A stretch of 64,000 nucleotides of DNA from Sclerodactyla briareus (taxonomy: Eukaryota; Echinodermata; Holothuroidea; Dendrochirotida; Sclerodactylidae): the NCBI GenBank assembly GCA_026419785.1, contig JAODTK010001488.1, positions 310,001 through 374,000 of the forward strand. The letters run 5' to 3'. The notes under the pieces were generated by a model, which had not been told where the DNA came from, ran no database searches, and saw only the letters and a program-made list of their open reading frames with translations. Shown in pieces: positions 1 through 13,700 of the stretch. The translations under genes were made by a program, and so were the position numbers. Position 1 is the first letter of the stretch. Each line of letters opens with the position of its first letter.

Positions 1-165
1 TTTCCTGGATGTGCCAATGATGTATTAGTGAACCACAGACTGTCTATAGCTCCTGGGTGTGCCAATGATGTATTAGTGAACTTTAGACTATCCATGGTTT
101 CCTGAGTATGCTGCTGATGTGTTAGTGAACTAAAGTCTGTCTATGGTTTCCAAAGTGTGCCACTC
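1..165. repeat. Tandem repeat, about 49-bp unit
   Basis: Units starting TCCTGGATGTGCC recur at about 3, 51, 100 and 149, each followed by an ATGATGTATTAGTGAAC-like segment. There are about 3.4 diverging copies, in intronic sequence at the window edge. Confidence 0.75.
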
Positions 166-262
166 AGTCACAACATGCTGGTGTGACCACAGGGATACCA
201 CATGTTAACAAATTCAGGTGATCCGACAAGACTGGTTGGATGGAAGAAGAATGGTAACTCAC

Positions 263-386
263 GGCACTCAGCGTGTGGCTCATCGGAGAAGTCCCCACAG
301 TCGTTGTCGAGATCACAGACCCAGCTGTGGGGTATACAGTAGCCGTTAGCCGCAGGAGAACATGTCAGGACCGCAGGTAGTGGAGG
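263..386 (-). CDS. LRP exon: LDLa repeat, third of downstream cluster
   Basis: The acceptor atgcag|CC is followed by [12 protein letters not shown] one-base G insertion near 347 then shifts the frame to [29 protein letters not shown]. All six Cys and the NDCGDFSDE Ca site are present. The donor is TGCC|GTGAGT. This is the last exon visible, and the gene continues beyond the left edge. Confidence 0.75.
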
Positions 387-3300
387 CTGCATTGAGTGGG
401 GAAAAGCAAACATGGAGGATGAACGAAACTTAACCAATAAACACAACAGAAGGAAAATTAGGTAGTTCTGGTCATTGGTTTATACCTAGTGATAACGCCC
501 TGCACCATTCAGGGTGCATGTTTACTTACGACACATTCACAAACCCGGCGGCCATCAAAGCGGCACCTTCTGTTTTATACCTCGCAGGTACCCATTTTCG
601 CCATTGATAGCGTGAGAAGAGAACATGGTTGGCAACAAACACTGGCAAAAGTTGCCATTAGCTTTACAATCACAATATGTTGATCTCCAAATTCAATAGC
701 CATATAACAGATCCCTGGTATTAGTTGACAGTTGATTTCAAATTTTCAATTTACTATAAGGACTTAATTGATGACATCACAAAGACTATTTAACATAATC
801 AGCATATTATCATTCCTATAATCTGTGAAGAGCTTTATTAGCACATCATATGGAAAAAGGGTGCTATGAGCACCCAAAAAATATTGATTTTTCAGTTATG
901 TCACTACCGATCAAGGCATTAATTCAAGAATAATATCCATGCAGAGCGTTGCGACTGTATAATATTGACAGGGCACTGTGTAAGACACTACAACTACATC
1001 TCACCACAGTATTCCTCATTCTCATCTGAACCTTCTGGGTCCTGACAGTCATCTCGTAGGTCGCAGACCCGGTCTCCGGGGATACACCTGCCATTGGCGC
1101 CTTGAACTCCCAGGGCTACACGAGAGTTTCGTTAAAAGAACGAGAGACCATATATGGCTGGGTTCCATGTGAACTTTAATAGAGCACATTATCAATCAAA
1201 GGTTATCAATTGCATGTACAGAGGAGTGTGCGGGCAGCCAGTAGGGGTGGGGCAAGATGGCCTCCTTGAAAAAAGATCGAGAGGGAATAACGAAACCAAG
1301 GCTTCAAAAACGGGAAACGAAGGAGGAGCGAAGTGGAAGAAATGAGGAGGATTAGGGGAAAAACTGAAAAACCAAAAGATTGAAGATAAATTGATTTGAA
1401 TAATGGCAAAATTGAGTGGCCCAAAATGAATTGAGGCAAAGGTTAATTGGGTAACGAGGGAGCAAATCCTCGTAAAGTGAGGGCCACCTCCCACACCCAA
1501 GGGCTACACTCTTTGCAAGCGCCCATCCAGGCAAATATTTAGGAGGATATGGTAACTAAAATAGTATGATCTATCATCTAGAGAAATGGAAGCTGTACAT
1601 AGCTTATGCATGACACATCTGTCCACAAGGAATCTGCACAATGCTCAGTAATGAATTGATACGGAGACAAACTCTTCATTCACTGTGCAATGTTTGTAAT
1701 TTGCAGTCACTCCGCAAACAGGTTAAGTCTGGCATGTATATTTGTTTTCTCTTTGACAATGCAGCCATCCCCCCTCCAAGCTACCCATTTCCCAGCCTCT
1801 TAAAAACAATTCTCACCACAGATTTCCTCATCGCTGTTTATGCCACGTCATCATCGCCGTCACAGATCCAAGGGTGTAAATACATTCACCGTTGTGGGGC
1901 ACTGATAGAAGACCCTGGGGCATACACGTGCAGCTAGAGGAGAAGGAGAACGGAATAATTGGGGCATATCCTGTGAGCAGGTTGAGAGTTGCACAGGCAT
2001 CATTAGCCCAATTTGTCAACGCATATAATTAGGTGGTTGTTTTTATTCCAAGGAAGTGTGAAGTATCTGCCCCTTTAGTCTTATCTCATACATCAGGTAG
2101 GGAATACTTCAACCCCTATCCACTGGGTAGGGGGATAGATGGGGGGTTCCATGTGTTGGCCTGATGTTAGGGCAATGGATGAGACCAATGGACTGGAACC
2201 GAGCCTCTCATGTTTCTCCATGGAAAAATCGTATTGGTGAAGATGTAACGTTCTCCCAATTTCCTATTGGCTTTTTTCTATCCTACAAGTACAATTAACA
2301 CTTGTTCAATTTTGATGATATAAGTTTAGGCAATGTTTCTAACTGTAGAATCAAGTGGGAAGAAAGAGCAAAATCAGTGCATTCTATGAGTTCTACAAAA
2401 TATCGAGGAATGGCTGCAGGAAATTATTTTCGTCGAATTATTCTAGTTGTCAAAGTGCTGATAGCAATTTTCATGTCGGCTTGTGGTCACATTACTGTTA
2501 TAAAAACTAAAGCATAATCGAACAACATCTGACCATTCAATGCAGGGGTCTCTTGCTCAGTTGTGTGTTTGCAGCCCTCCATATCAGAAGCTGATTACAA
2601 TTTGCAGAATATATTCTTGGTACCTACATAGCGTTCCCACCGTAGTGCTCGAAGCATTACATATGTAACCCTAGCATAGGAAAGGGTACGCACTCAACAA
2701 TACCAAAGAGGAGTATGTGGCAGCCAGCTAACACAGTGCTGTTGTACTCAAGTTTCTCACAGGTCCCCATTACCACTGGGTGGAGATGGCGCATTTGCCA
2801 AAGACACCACGGAAAAGTTGATCGGTGTCTGTGGGATTCAACTCCCACCAGTTGGAAAATGTGGAAGTTTTATAATAAGTGGAGTAGGAATGCATTCCCC
2901 TTCTCTAAAACTTCCCACAACCATGCATGAAATCAAACTCACTCACTGAATGAAGGGATAAAGGCTTGAGTCAGTGGGGTGGGGAACTGGGACCACATCA
3001 TTGCCCTTATTTCCAAAGAACACAAATTCAACTGTCAACATGACCAAATTATTGATCCCAATCCTGCCGGGAAAAAGTTCCTGCCGGTTACTACAAACGA
3101 CGGCTTGGCCCTGGAAACTCACGACAATTCAGCTAATCGCTTCCCGTCGAGAGTGATTTTCCCGTCACGTCGAGGTAGTTGGGGAACAGTATGTGTCTAC
3201 AGCAACAGTAGGTCTGCATGCTAGTACAGTCAGGGGTTGTTTGGTGCAGCTGCCGTCAGACTCCATCGTGTGGTGGTCGGGACATGCGCAGACCCTCTCC

Positions 3301-4734
3301 CCCGAGGGCGACAGCAGGCAAGATGGGACCAAACCACCGTTCCTGGTAGCCACATACGGGTTCGGGATAGCTGAAAAGAACGGAACATATAGTGGGTCCT
3401 TTAGCCCCCCCCCCCCCCCCTTCTGTGATTACTGGCCTGTCTTGAGACAGATGACTTTTGACATGACCCCGAAACAACCAGATAGCAGGCAGCCGTATTC
3501 CGACACTCAGTTTTCCTGTCAGTACGACACAGTCTGCCTTGGAACACTGTCAAAACCCTGGAGGGTTTGTGGTCTCTCACAGTTATGGGGAACCATACAG
3601 CATGTTGATTTTAAGAGAATAATTTTGCTAACGGAACGAAGAAAACAGCACAGATGCTAAAAAAATTTGCCCGATCTCATCTTAGGCTAGCTAATAGCTT
3701 AGGCCACGAATTTAGTGTTGCTACAGGTATAGGACAAGTGTGAAAATCAATGTTGATTGATGGTACTACCCAATTTTATCTTCTTCAAAACAACTGCAAT
3801 TCAATCGAGAAGGATAAATGACGATGCGCCTTCCACGTGCATTAGTTTCAATGAAACAATGGCTAATCTGAAATCGGTAGATAAGCATGCATACGATTGG
3901 CAGTAACTACAAATAACATTACAAGGAGCTTCTCTGTGAGACACTGATGCATGCTACAGTTGGTACATCGTGGGCATGCTGGGGTAATTCTGATCCTGAG
4001 AATGACTTCTGCATCCGTGACCTTGTGAACACCGACTAACCTCTTCTCCCCCATTAACTATTTTTTTTTCTAGGATTCCCTATCCCCAGCCCCAATCCCC
4101 GACTCACAGACATCCTGTCTCAGGGGGTGGACACCACGATATCGAGCGGGCGGTGAATCGTGCTCCCGATCATCTTCATGTTTCGCCGCGCCGGTGAACT
4201 TGTGCGCCTTGGATGATCCGTTTCTCGTTCCGTCCGTCCAGTAGACCTGCTCCTCGAAGATGGAGATCCCGAAGGGGTGGGCGATGGTGTGGTCCATGTC
4301 ATCATTGATGAACTCCGCAGTTCGAGCCATCCAGGTTGGAAAAACTGACAAAGCGAGAGAGAGAGAGAAAGCGGGTATATGTCAGAGCCATCAAGTATGT
4401 AGGTGAATATGTGTGAAAAAACACACACTAACATGTGAGTGATATGTAGCATCCCCGAGATGAGAAAATGAAAAAATCCTTCGAAGGAAGACGAGGAAAC
4501 CACTATCCTAGAACTATACATTAGAACTTACATGTTGCACGCCTCCGGAGAATGGGGAAAAATTACGGATTGGTATCCTCAAGCAATGCCTTGTGGTTGG
4601 ACATGTTGTGGGGTCTGAAAAGTAGGAGAATGCTCAACAACAGACTATCGAATATGACTAACAGCTACGATGCAATTTTATGAAATGCAACAAGGATCAT
4701 CAGGTATCAACAGAGAAGCCACTCCGTTAACTAA

Positions 4735-4780
<46 letters not shown>

Positions 4781-7700
4781 AGGGGCTATGGGTAAGGCCA
4801 GCAGGTAACACGGGGCCGCCTGGTTGCACCAGTGGGAGTTCCTGGAAGGTCCCCAATTAGTTCCTGTGCAGACAGGAGTATTGGAGGTGAGAATGAAGCA
4901 TCTCACCAAAGGTGAAGCCTCCCTGCAGATTGTTGTTTGGTCTACGAGTGTTAAATGCCTCAGAACAACCTCGACTTTCACCAATTGTGGAGAAATTCTT
5001 CAAGTTCTGTTGTTCTTCTTGAGTTGGTTCTGGTTTCTGGGTCATTCATGAGGAATTCAGTACTTTCCTGACCCTTCTTACTGAACTAAACCAGAAACTG
5101 GCATGACCCGACGGCAATGTTTGAATTGCGTTACAATTAGCCTTTTCGCAAATAGCCTCTCGCAATGCATTGTGGTCTAGCTCATGGGGCAAAGTAGGCA
5201 ATATATGGAAGGCCAAATAGGAATTTTAGCAGTTAAACTGCTTTTTCCGGCGAGAAATAGCACATTCTAGTCAGATTTGTCACGATAAAGAAGTAGGAAA
5301 GTATCGGAGACACATATTAAATTTTGAGAGGAAATACATGGAGAGTGAGGAAGATATATGAAATTTGACAGGTTTTTCCAATACATACTAACACAAAACT
5401 ACCCTCTGACAGTATCCCAGCATGCATCAAAACTATCCCACAGTGCACCGCAACATGCTATTTGCAGAAAGGTCTATGGAAATCCGCCTCAGTACAGTTC
5501 TATTCAGATGAAGTCTATGGTTTTCTTTAAGACATGATACAAATGGCACCATCCTTTCTTTTTCAACAGATTTCGTGAGGTGCAGGCTCAAAAGTCAAAT
5601 CCTCAACGACGATAGACATGTCAAGGCTCGCATCGGTCCAGTACAGCTGATCAGTGGTGTAGTCTATGGTGACGCCGTTGGGCCATACGATGTTATGGTT
5701 GTGTATCTGCAGGAGGTCGCTCCCGTCCATCCCCAGCCGACCGATGTAGGAACGAAACCCCAGTCGGTCCAAAATACGTACCTGCAACAATGGAGTTTTC
5801 ACATATTGAAGCTGATGGGGGTTGCCAGCTGGGGTGTCTTGCAATTGATGTTAAATGAAGGGAGGGGGCTGCTCTAAAAATCCTGCCCAGGTCAAAATTC
5901 TGACAGGGTCTTGCTAATTGCTGCATTCCATTTATGAGAACAACACGACATGCATTTCGTTACTTTGAAGAACCTCAAGCTCAATTTCGTCTCGTATATT
6001 GCATGTGTCTCATTTCCAGAAGTGTGCATGAGAAAACTGAGACTGGCATCTCCCTCAATGCAAATTGCATTTGGTTGCATGTTTCGTCAAACCATCAATG
6101 TTCACAAAATTTCCTTCAATTTGTTTCCAGTAATGAAGTCCCCCAAGGTAAGAACCTGCGAAAGCCACTCCCCACTGGTAATGATTTTTTTTACAATAGG
6201 AATACGCATAAACAAACAAAAAAACGACCAAACAAAATCATGCCAATCATGGTGACATTGCCCGGTCTGGGATTGTGCTGGGGGTAGGGGTAGGGGTAGA
6301 GAATGAATGTATACTTCCATGAACCGTCTTACCATGTGAACCTAATTTGGCCATGGTTTGATAGAGGAAAGAAACCTTACAGACTTACAGAGTAAAAGTA
6401 GTACAATCGAGGAGGTTCTCCAGAAAGTTACCAGATGCACGTTGGAAAACACTCCCTCCCCTCCCCCCCCCCAAACACAAACACAGAAAAAGGGAGGAAC
6501 ATTATCTATTGCCCACAACCCACATATGACTCCTTCACACACCCTAAAAAAATACAGCCAGTCGAACAGTAATATTGTGATATTTTTTCTACTGACATTT
6601 TTCGAGACAAATGACCCGTATATTCTTTCCGCGAATGACTAATGCACAATAGAGAATCCTACAGCCATTTATATGTAGAATAATCAGAACAATAGGTAAT
6701 CAGGGTGACATAGACGACCTAACCCCTTCTTTGGGTGGACGGCCACAGACCTCGGCTCCACCAGGTAATTCCGTAGCAGGGTTTTACGTGATGTTCCGTT
6801 CAGCTCGGCCACCTGTAGGATGTCCAACGCTCTGTCCGTGTAGTAAGCTTCCTGTGCAGGTACATAAATAGACTTTACAGTGTCATTGAACATATTTAGA
6901 GGTCGAGAACTCAAGAAAAAGAGTTTTCTGCATACAGGGATCCACAGCCAATGAGTGCCAGCACTGATCATATCAAGATAGTAGCAGACCGTGTCCACAT
7001 ACCGAACCCTACCCTCGAGTCAGACCTTAAATCAGGAATCAAACTCACACAAGGCTGGAAGATGTGTTATATAGAACAAATGGGTTTTCCGTGCAATAGT
7101 TAAAAACATTTCCATCATTGGAAGATTTTGTTATATATACATGAATTTCATTCATATAGAATGTTCAAGGTTTACAACTCCTGGAATATCTTGAACTATC
7201 ATATCTATATTAAAACATTCATCATCTGCATCAAAGTGCATGCTATAGTTCACCTTCCAACCCAGTCGACAGCTAGCCCTTCCACATCAGGTACGCCACT
7301 GTAGATGATCGTCTCAACGTCAGAGCCGTTGGTGTTCATGCGATACACATGGTTCTTCAGCACATCCGAGAAGTACAGTTTGCCCTCCAGCCAGTCAAAG
7401 TCGAGGGCGACGACGAAGTCAAACTCCTGCACAAGGATCTGATTGGCCATCCCCTCATTCACGCTGCTCTCCTCGGACGTAGTACCGATTGGCGAACATC
7501 AGCGTGGGATCTCCCCCTGGAGAGGAGGGGGGGGGGGGGGGCAGACAGAGAGGAGAGAAACAAGGAAGGTAAAATGATCAATTATCCATTCATAGAGGGA
7601 ACCAGCCAAGATGCTGCTCCCACACTAGGGAGACGAGAGATTCTAGCAGAAGAGGAGAGAAAAAAAGAAAATTAAATTGATCACTCACTCATTTACTAAG

Positions 7701-10700
7701 AGCACCAGCCAAGAGGTTGCTCCCACACTAGGGAGACGAGAGATTCTAGCAGAAGAGGAGAGAAAAACAAGTAAAGGTAAAATTATCTATCCCTCCTTCA
7801 TGGGGGGGGGGGGCATGGGGGGGGGGCATTAGCCAGAAGGGGGGAGGAGGGTCACAGGTTTAGCCAGGACGCTAATGTCCACCACCAACATGTACATCAA
7901 GTTCATTTTATAGCAGAGGCAAATACACAAAGGGGGCTGAAACCAGTTGGGACTGATTGTTCATAACCTACACCAGTAAGCATGACTGCAACAAGGGAGG
8001 GTGAAGGAGATATGGAGGAGGTCAACTTGCATTGGTGGGTGCAACATCATTGCCTTTGGTTTTGATCTATACCAGGGTCTGCCCTCCATTGCAATTGGAC
8101 AACTTGCCTGTACAAGCTACAGACTGACCTTTTGTTACTCAGAACTGACTTTTCCCTTTCTCTTGGGGGGAGGGGGGGGGGGGGGTCATACCCCCTTCTG
8201 TACACCAGACCTAATTCTCGCCCTACACCTGCCTTGCAGAGAGAAAAGACATGGGAAGGGTCACTTATATGGAGCGGGTGCCATTAGGCTACTGCCCGCC
8301 TCCACCTTTACCTTTTCACATCTCAAGATGCCTCCCAGCAAGAGACAAGGAACATGGAAAATCACTCGTATAGGTGCGTGGGGAGGAGGGGCATGCGAGA
8401 GGCTCGCTGCATCCTTACCCTGTTTCTGCATACATGTCTGGATCCAGTGCACACACTACAGGCATGACAAAGAGGTCCCACCAGATCATAGTGGATAATA
8501 TACTGAATCTGCATCAATTTGGACCATTCTGGATTGACTATTGGTGCCGAAACATTTTCTACTGGATTGTCTCCCCTACTCCCATAGGTCTCGGTACAAC
8601 AGTAACGCAAACCTACTGGTGGGGAAGACTGCTGTATAACCTATGGAAAACTACTCATAATCTGAGACAGCCAGTGAGTCACCTTTGAGTCATGACTTGC
8701 CTCAGTACGGATACACAGGACATCTTAAGTTCTTATCATAACTGGGGTCACAATTGAACGTATGGAATCCCAGCATATCTGTGCAGACTTGAGTGCATAC
8801 TCAGAGTCAGTGGCTTAGGGAGTGAGTCATGACTTACCTTCAGTATGGACAATGTGACAGCAGTAGAGGTCCTCACATAACCTGGAGCACAGCTACAGCT
8901 GTAGGAGCCAGGTGTATCCGTGCAGACTTGGTCGCACACTTGTGGGGTAACGTCACACTCATTAATATCTGGAAAAGGAAAAGCAAATTTACAAAAGTCA
9001 CAGGATGCATGCTAGTTACTTAACACAAACAAAAATGAACTCTCAAACATGTAAAATACAACATATTTTCTTCAAGGTGGCACGGATGACTTCGAAACCC
9101 TGTAACCTCTAATTGGAAGATTCTAGCATGCTGCCTTTTGTTTCATTCCACTCTCACAAATTCACTGTGACATCCAGAGGATTGCTGGAAAGGCCTCTTA
9201 TAGACTCAAGACATTTTGTACCAAGACAGTGAAGGTAACGTCCATGAAGAAGAAAAAATGAAATTTTCATTTTAGACCTTGTGGATGATATTGTAGGATT
9301 CATTCAGCTAGAACCCAACTAAGTTTGTTTTTCAAAGTTCATGTTTTGAATTGACTTTGTATAACAGTGGTCCTTGCTTTCTCCATGACTTCACAATGTG
9401 ATGTTTTGCATATAGGCAGATTGTGCCTCATATAAAAATTTGGGTCAAATGAAGTTTGAATAGAGGATTATATTTCCTTGAGGTAATAAATATAAAGCTA
9501 CAAAACTCTCCATTCATCTTGGAATCAGTTTTCCTCCTCCTATTTTTCAGGTTGCCAAGACCCACACACACACACGAACACACCCACGGACACACCCACA
9601 CACACGCACACATACAAATACAAACGCTGATAAACAGTAGACCCTACTTTTGAACCTCCAAGGACTCATAATCTATTGTATCTTTTTCATTTTCTCTTCA
9701 TGAAGCTCAAAACCCTCCCTAGAACCCTGAAAACAGGCATGCATCTTACTGGAGCATGTCACTCCATCATCATTCAAGCTGAAGCCAGGATAGCACGCGC
9801 AATAGTAGCTCGTCTTGGTGTCCACACAGCGGGAGCCACAGGGGCTGATAGGTTCTTCTTCACACTCGTTGACACCTGGGGAAAAAACAACCAGAAGGCT
9901 TAGTGAGGCTAATAAATTCCCGGACGGATTCTCATTCTGACAAAGCTGAGCACTGCTGACCTACTTCATGTACTCTTTGGCCAGGTTTGGATCCAGGAGT
10001 TGCCTGTTGGGAGGGGGGGAGGGAAGGGGGGGGGGGTTGACCCTGGCCATATGACTGTTTCTGCTTAAATTAGTTTGTTGTATTTACATAGACCTACTTC
10101 ACTGTGCCCTATATACCAAAAATATCAAGCATTGTCGGTGCTCGGGAACTGATTCTCTCATTTGTTTTTTTCTTCTTTCTTTAGTAAAGGAAAAAACTTC
10201 AGCGGACCGTAAGGGGGGTGGACGCCCCTCCGCCCCCCTCTGGATCCGCCTCGCATTATGGGGAACCCACATACTAAGTTGTTTTTTCCATGGGCGCAAG
10301 ACGGGCAAAGGATAAAATTTACCTACGACAAGGCCCGCTTGAGAAAGAATCGAAAGAGCTATGAAAGAGTAGTGAGAGACAGCTTGTTGATTCTAGACTT
10401 GAAAAGCTGAAGGTTAAAGGAAAAGGAAAAGCAGACAGATGGAAAAGCATTCCAAAGGGAGGGAGGTCCTGAGGAAGAATGAGAAACAGAGCGGGCTGAA
10501 TGAATACAAACAGTATATCGGTGCAAGCTGCAGGCCAGACGAGTTACCCGGGATGGTATTAAGGGTGGGGGCATGATAGAGCTCACTTCAGAGGAGCAAT
10601 GCCCATGTAGCGATAGAAAAGGGAGATAGCTGCGACACATCCACAGTGCGCTAGACTTTGCAGAGAAGAAGTCAAAGAGTACTCTCCAACAAGTCTGATA

Positions 10701-13700
10701 GCCTCGGACTCATCTTATCAAGGATTTCAATGAAACTGTCGGAGGGGCTCCCCCCCCCAAATGTGGGAACAGTACTCCAGCTGGAGGCGAAACGAATCTG
10801 TGCTTCATAGAGCCCCAACAGATGAACAGGCTCAAAGTAGTTTCAAGAGCAGAAAAGGAAACCAAGTTTCTGGAAGGCCCGCTTGGCAATATATGCTTGA
10901 AGTAAAGAATAGAATAACGAGTCTCATTCATCTAGGTGAGGTGGAGTTATCATGTTAACCCTCTCAATGCCAGCTATCTTTCACGGTTGGGTGCGATCCC
11001 AGCGGTCGCCTCCTTTTTCAGATACGGCCACTTTCAAAGTTGTCGGTTTTTTTCTGCAACAAGTTTTGCAAAGAAGATGAAGTCCTGCAAAAATACAGAG
11101 TATGCTTGATTTGTTCAGGATTTATATGTTCTTCTTCATGAAACTAGGAGGTAATCTATCTATCCAGGCCTGCAGAGACACAACCGTTTTTCCCCCTAAT
11201 CCCACAATAAAAGATGGATGCATTGCTATGATCAGTGAATTTCAGGACCCGACCACTTTCTGTGAATCTGGAGGTTCAAAGTGACTGTTCAAAACAAACC
11301 GACGAGACTTAATTATTGCAAACATCTTGTAACAAACCCAGTAACCACTGCACTACAGTGGCACTATGAAGTGCAGACCACTACCTCTCCCACCACAAAC
11401 CCACGCACATCCACTCAGAGTAAACGTCTAGCGACTGCAGCAATTTGAACCAGGAATGTTCGCTTGCAAAATGTCACGCTACGGAACGCTGCCAGTCTTC
11501 AACAACAGAAAAATAATTTTTGCTAAAAACTGCTATGTGGACTATAGTCGCATAAGGTGCGGTGTCGAAGTATATGCAATGTTGACTATAAAAATAGCCT
11601 ATAGCATTGAGAGGGTTTATTAATAAGCAATAATTAGCCTAGACCCAATTTATTTTCATTTTTCCCTTCTCACTAGAAATGGTCTACACGTCAAAGTACA
11701 TGCAATGTTGACTATAAAAATTGCGTACGGCATTGAAAGGGTTAATTAATAAGCTATAATTACCCTAGACCCAATTTATTTCAATTTTTCCCTCCTCCCC
11801 AGAATGGTCTACACTAAAACGACAGGGTTGATATACTCCTGTAAGAAAGCTGCATTCCATATCCTAACTTGATCAGACTAAACATTCTCGACTCCCCTGT
11901 TGACAGAATTAATTCCAGCTTTGACCTTGCTTCAACTTTGATGTTCTTTGGCCTAACCCCCCGACCTGGAATCATTACTCAATTTGGGAACCCCACATAC
12001 CAAGAAATGAGCCCCTTCAACATCCATTTGGGTGGGGTGGATCTCCCTTATTTTCCTGAGAATGCAACACCATGCGGAGCTTCACTGGAAACAATCAAAT
12101 TCATGTACTCCCCATAAATAAGCTGCATACTAGATGTTAACTTGATCAGACCAAGCATTATGAATTTATTGCATTCACAAGATTTGCCGAATTCTCCCCC
12201 CCCCTCGAGTATGATGACCTTCGACCTGACTGCACAACAATGGGGGTCATTCACTCAGTATGCATGGCAGCCCACCTACCACGTATAGCTTCATAATCCA
12301 TCTAAGTGGGTTAGAGTTATCGTGTTACAAGGTGAAGCAGGCCAAGATATGGATTCCTCAAAAAATTTCAATTTTTCCACCAGAATGACCCTGGCCCACA
12401 CCAGAATCAATAGGGTTCACCTACGCCCCCACTAAAGGAAGGTTGCAATGCCAATTCCCACATTCTGCATAAAATCCTTCTGAATTCATCATGTTAACGA
12501 GATCTACAGACTGACATCTTTTGACCTTAGATGACCTTTGACCCCTGAACAATAGAGTCCATGGGCGCCCTTTGCTTGATGGAAGCTTTCGGAACAGCTC
12601 AAGACGTCTTCGCAAACGAACTACCACTCCCGGAAACACAACACCTACGCCCATCTTGCACCCGATATGTGATGGCAGTAGAGAGAGAATAAAAAACTCA
12701 TGCAAGTGAAGAGATACTGAATGGAAGGTGACAAAAACACGGACAACTTCCATCAAATTAAGTGAGGATGATAGAAAGCCAGAAAAACGCTACTAGGAAC
12801 GATTGTTTGGGCGAATATCATAGAGCCAAAAACTTGACGACCTAGACAACTGGCCTGGCAAAAAGAGAAGGGCGATGGGATGGCCAACCCGCATTTGTGT
12901 AATCGCCAGAAGCTCGACGTGGCATGGGGGTGGTTGGGGTGGCCAATATTCCATGTGGGTTAAGTTGAATAAGGAGATATTTGTAGCTTAAGATCATTTC
13001 TCACCACAAAACATTTCATCTGTGCCGTCAAGCATCAGGTTGATTATTGCAGACGTCCTTGTCTGGTATGCAGGATCACCGTCACATCTGAAGGAATTGG
13101 TTGGACACTGGGCTTCCACTGTCAAGGAGAGAACATCCGCAGAAATGAGTAAATGTCAAGCACACTGGCCAGAACTGATGGCAATTATAGTTATAAAAAT
13201 AATTAATTGTGCCCAGGGTATTCCCAGTCTGTCATAAGAGGCAACTATGGGGAGGATGGATGAACCATACAACAATATAAGGGGCTATTTTAAAAAGTGT
13301 CCGCTTGCCTTATAAAATCCCATCCCATCCCATCAATAAAATCCCATGATATTTCCATGATTTTTTTCCATGATGGAATTTCAAATTCCAGGATGGAAAC
13401 GTTTACTTATATCCAGTCCGGACAGCTCCGGAAAGCAACCTCAGCCAGTCAATTCTCCTGTGTCTTTCTTTGGCCAATTAAATGCCATGATTTCTCCAGG
13501 TTTTGAAGCATTTTGTCCCAAATTCCATGACTTTGTCCAGGATTCAGAGCATCTTTTTCAAATTCCATGATTTTCAGTTTCCCCAGGTAAAGCTTTGAAC
13601 CCTGAATAGCTCCACACCAACTCCACCCCTGTCTGGCTGGATTATTCTAGGGAGAGGGGCATGTGTGAGGGGGGGGGGGATGTTGATGAGACTCATGGTG

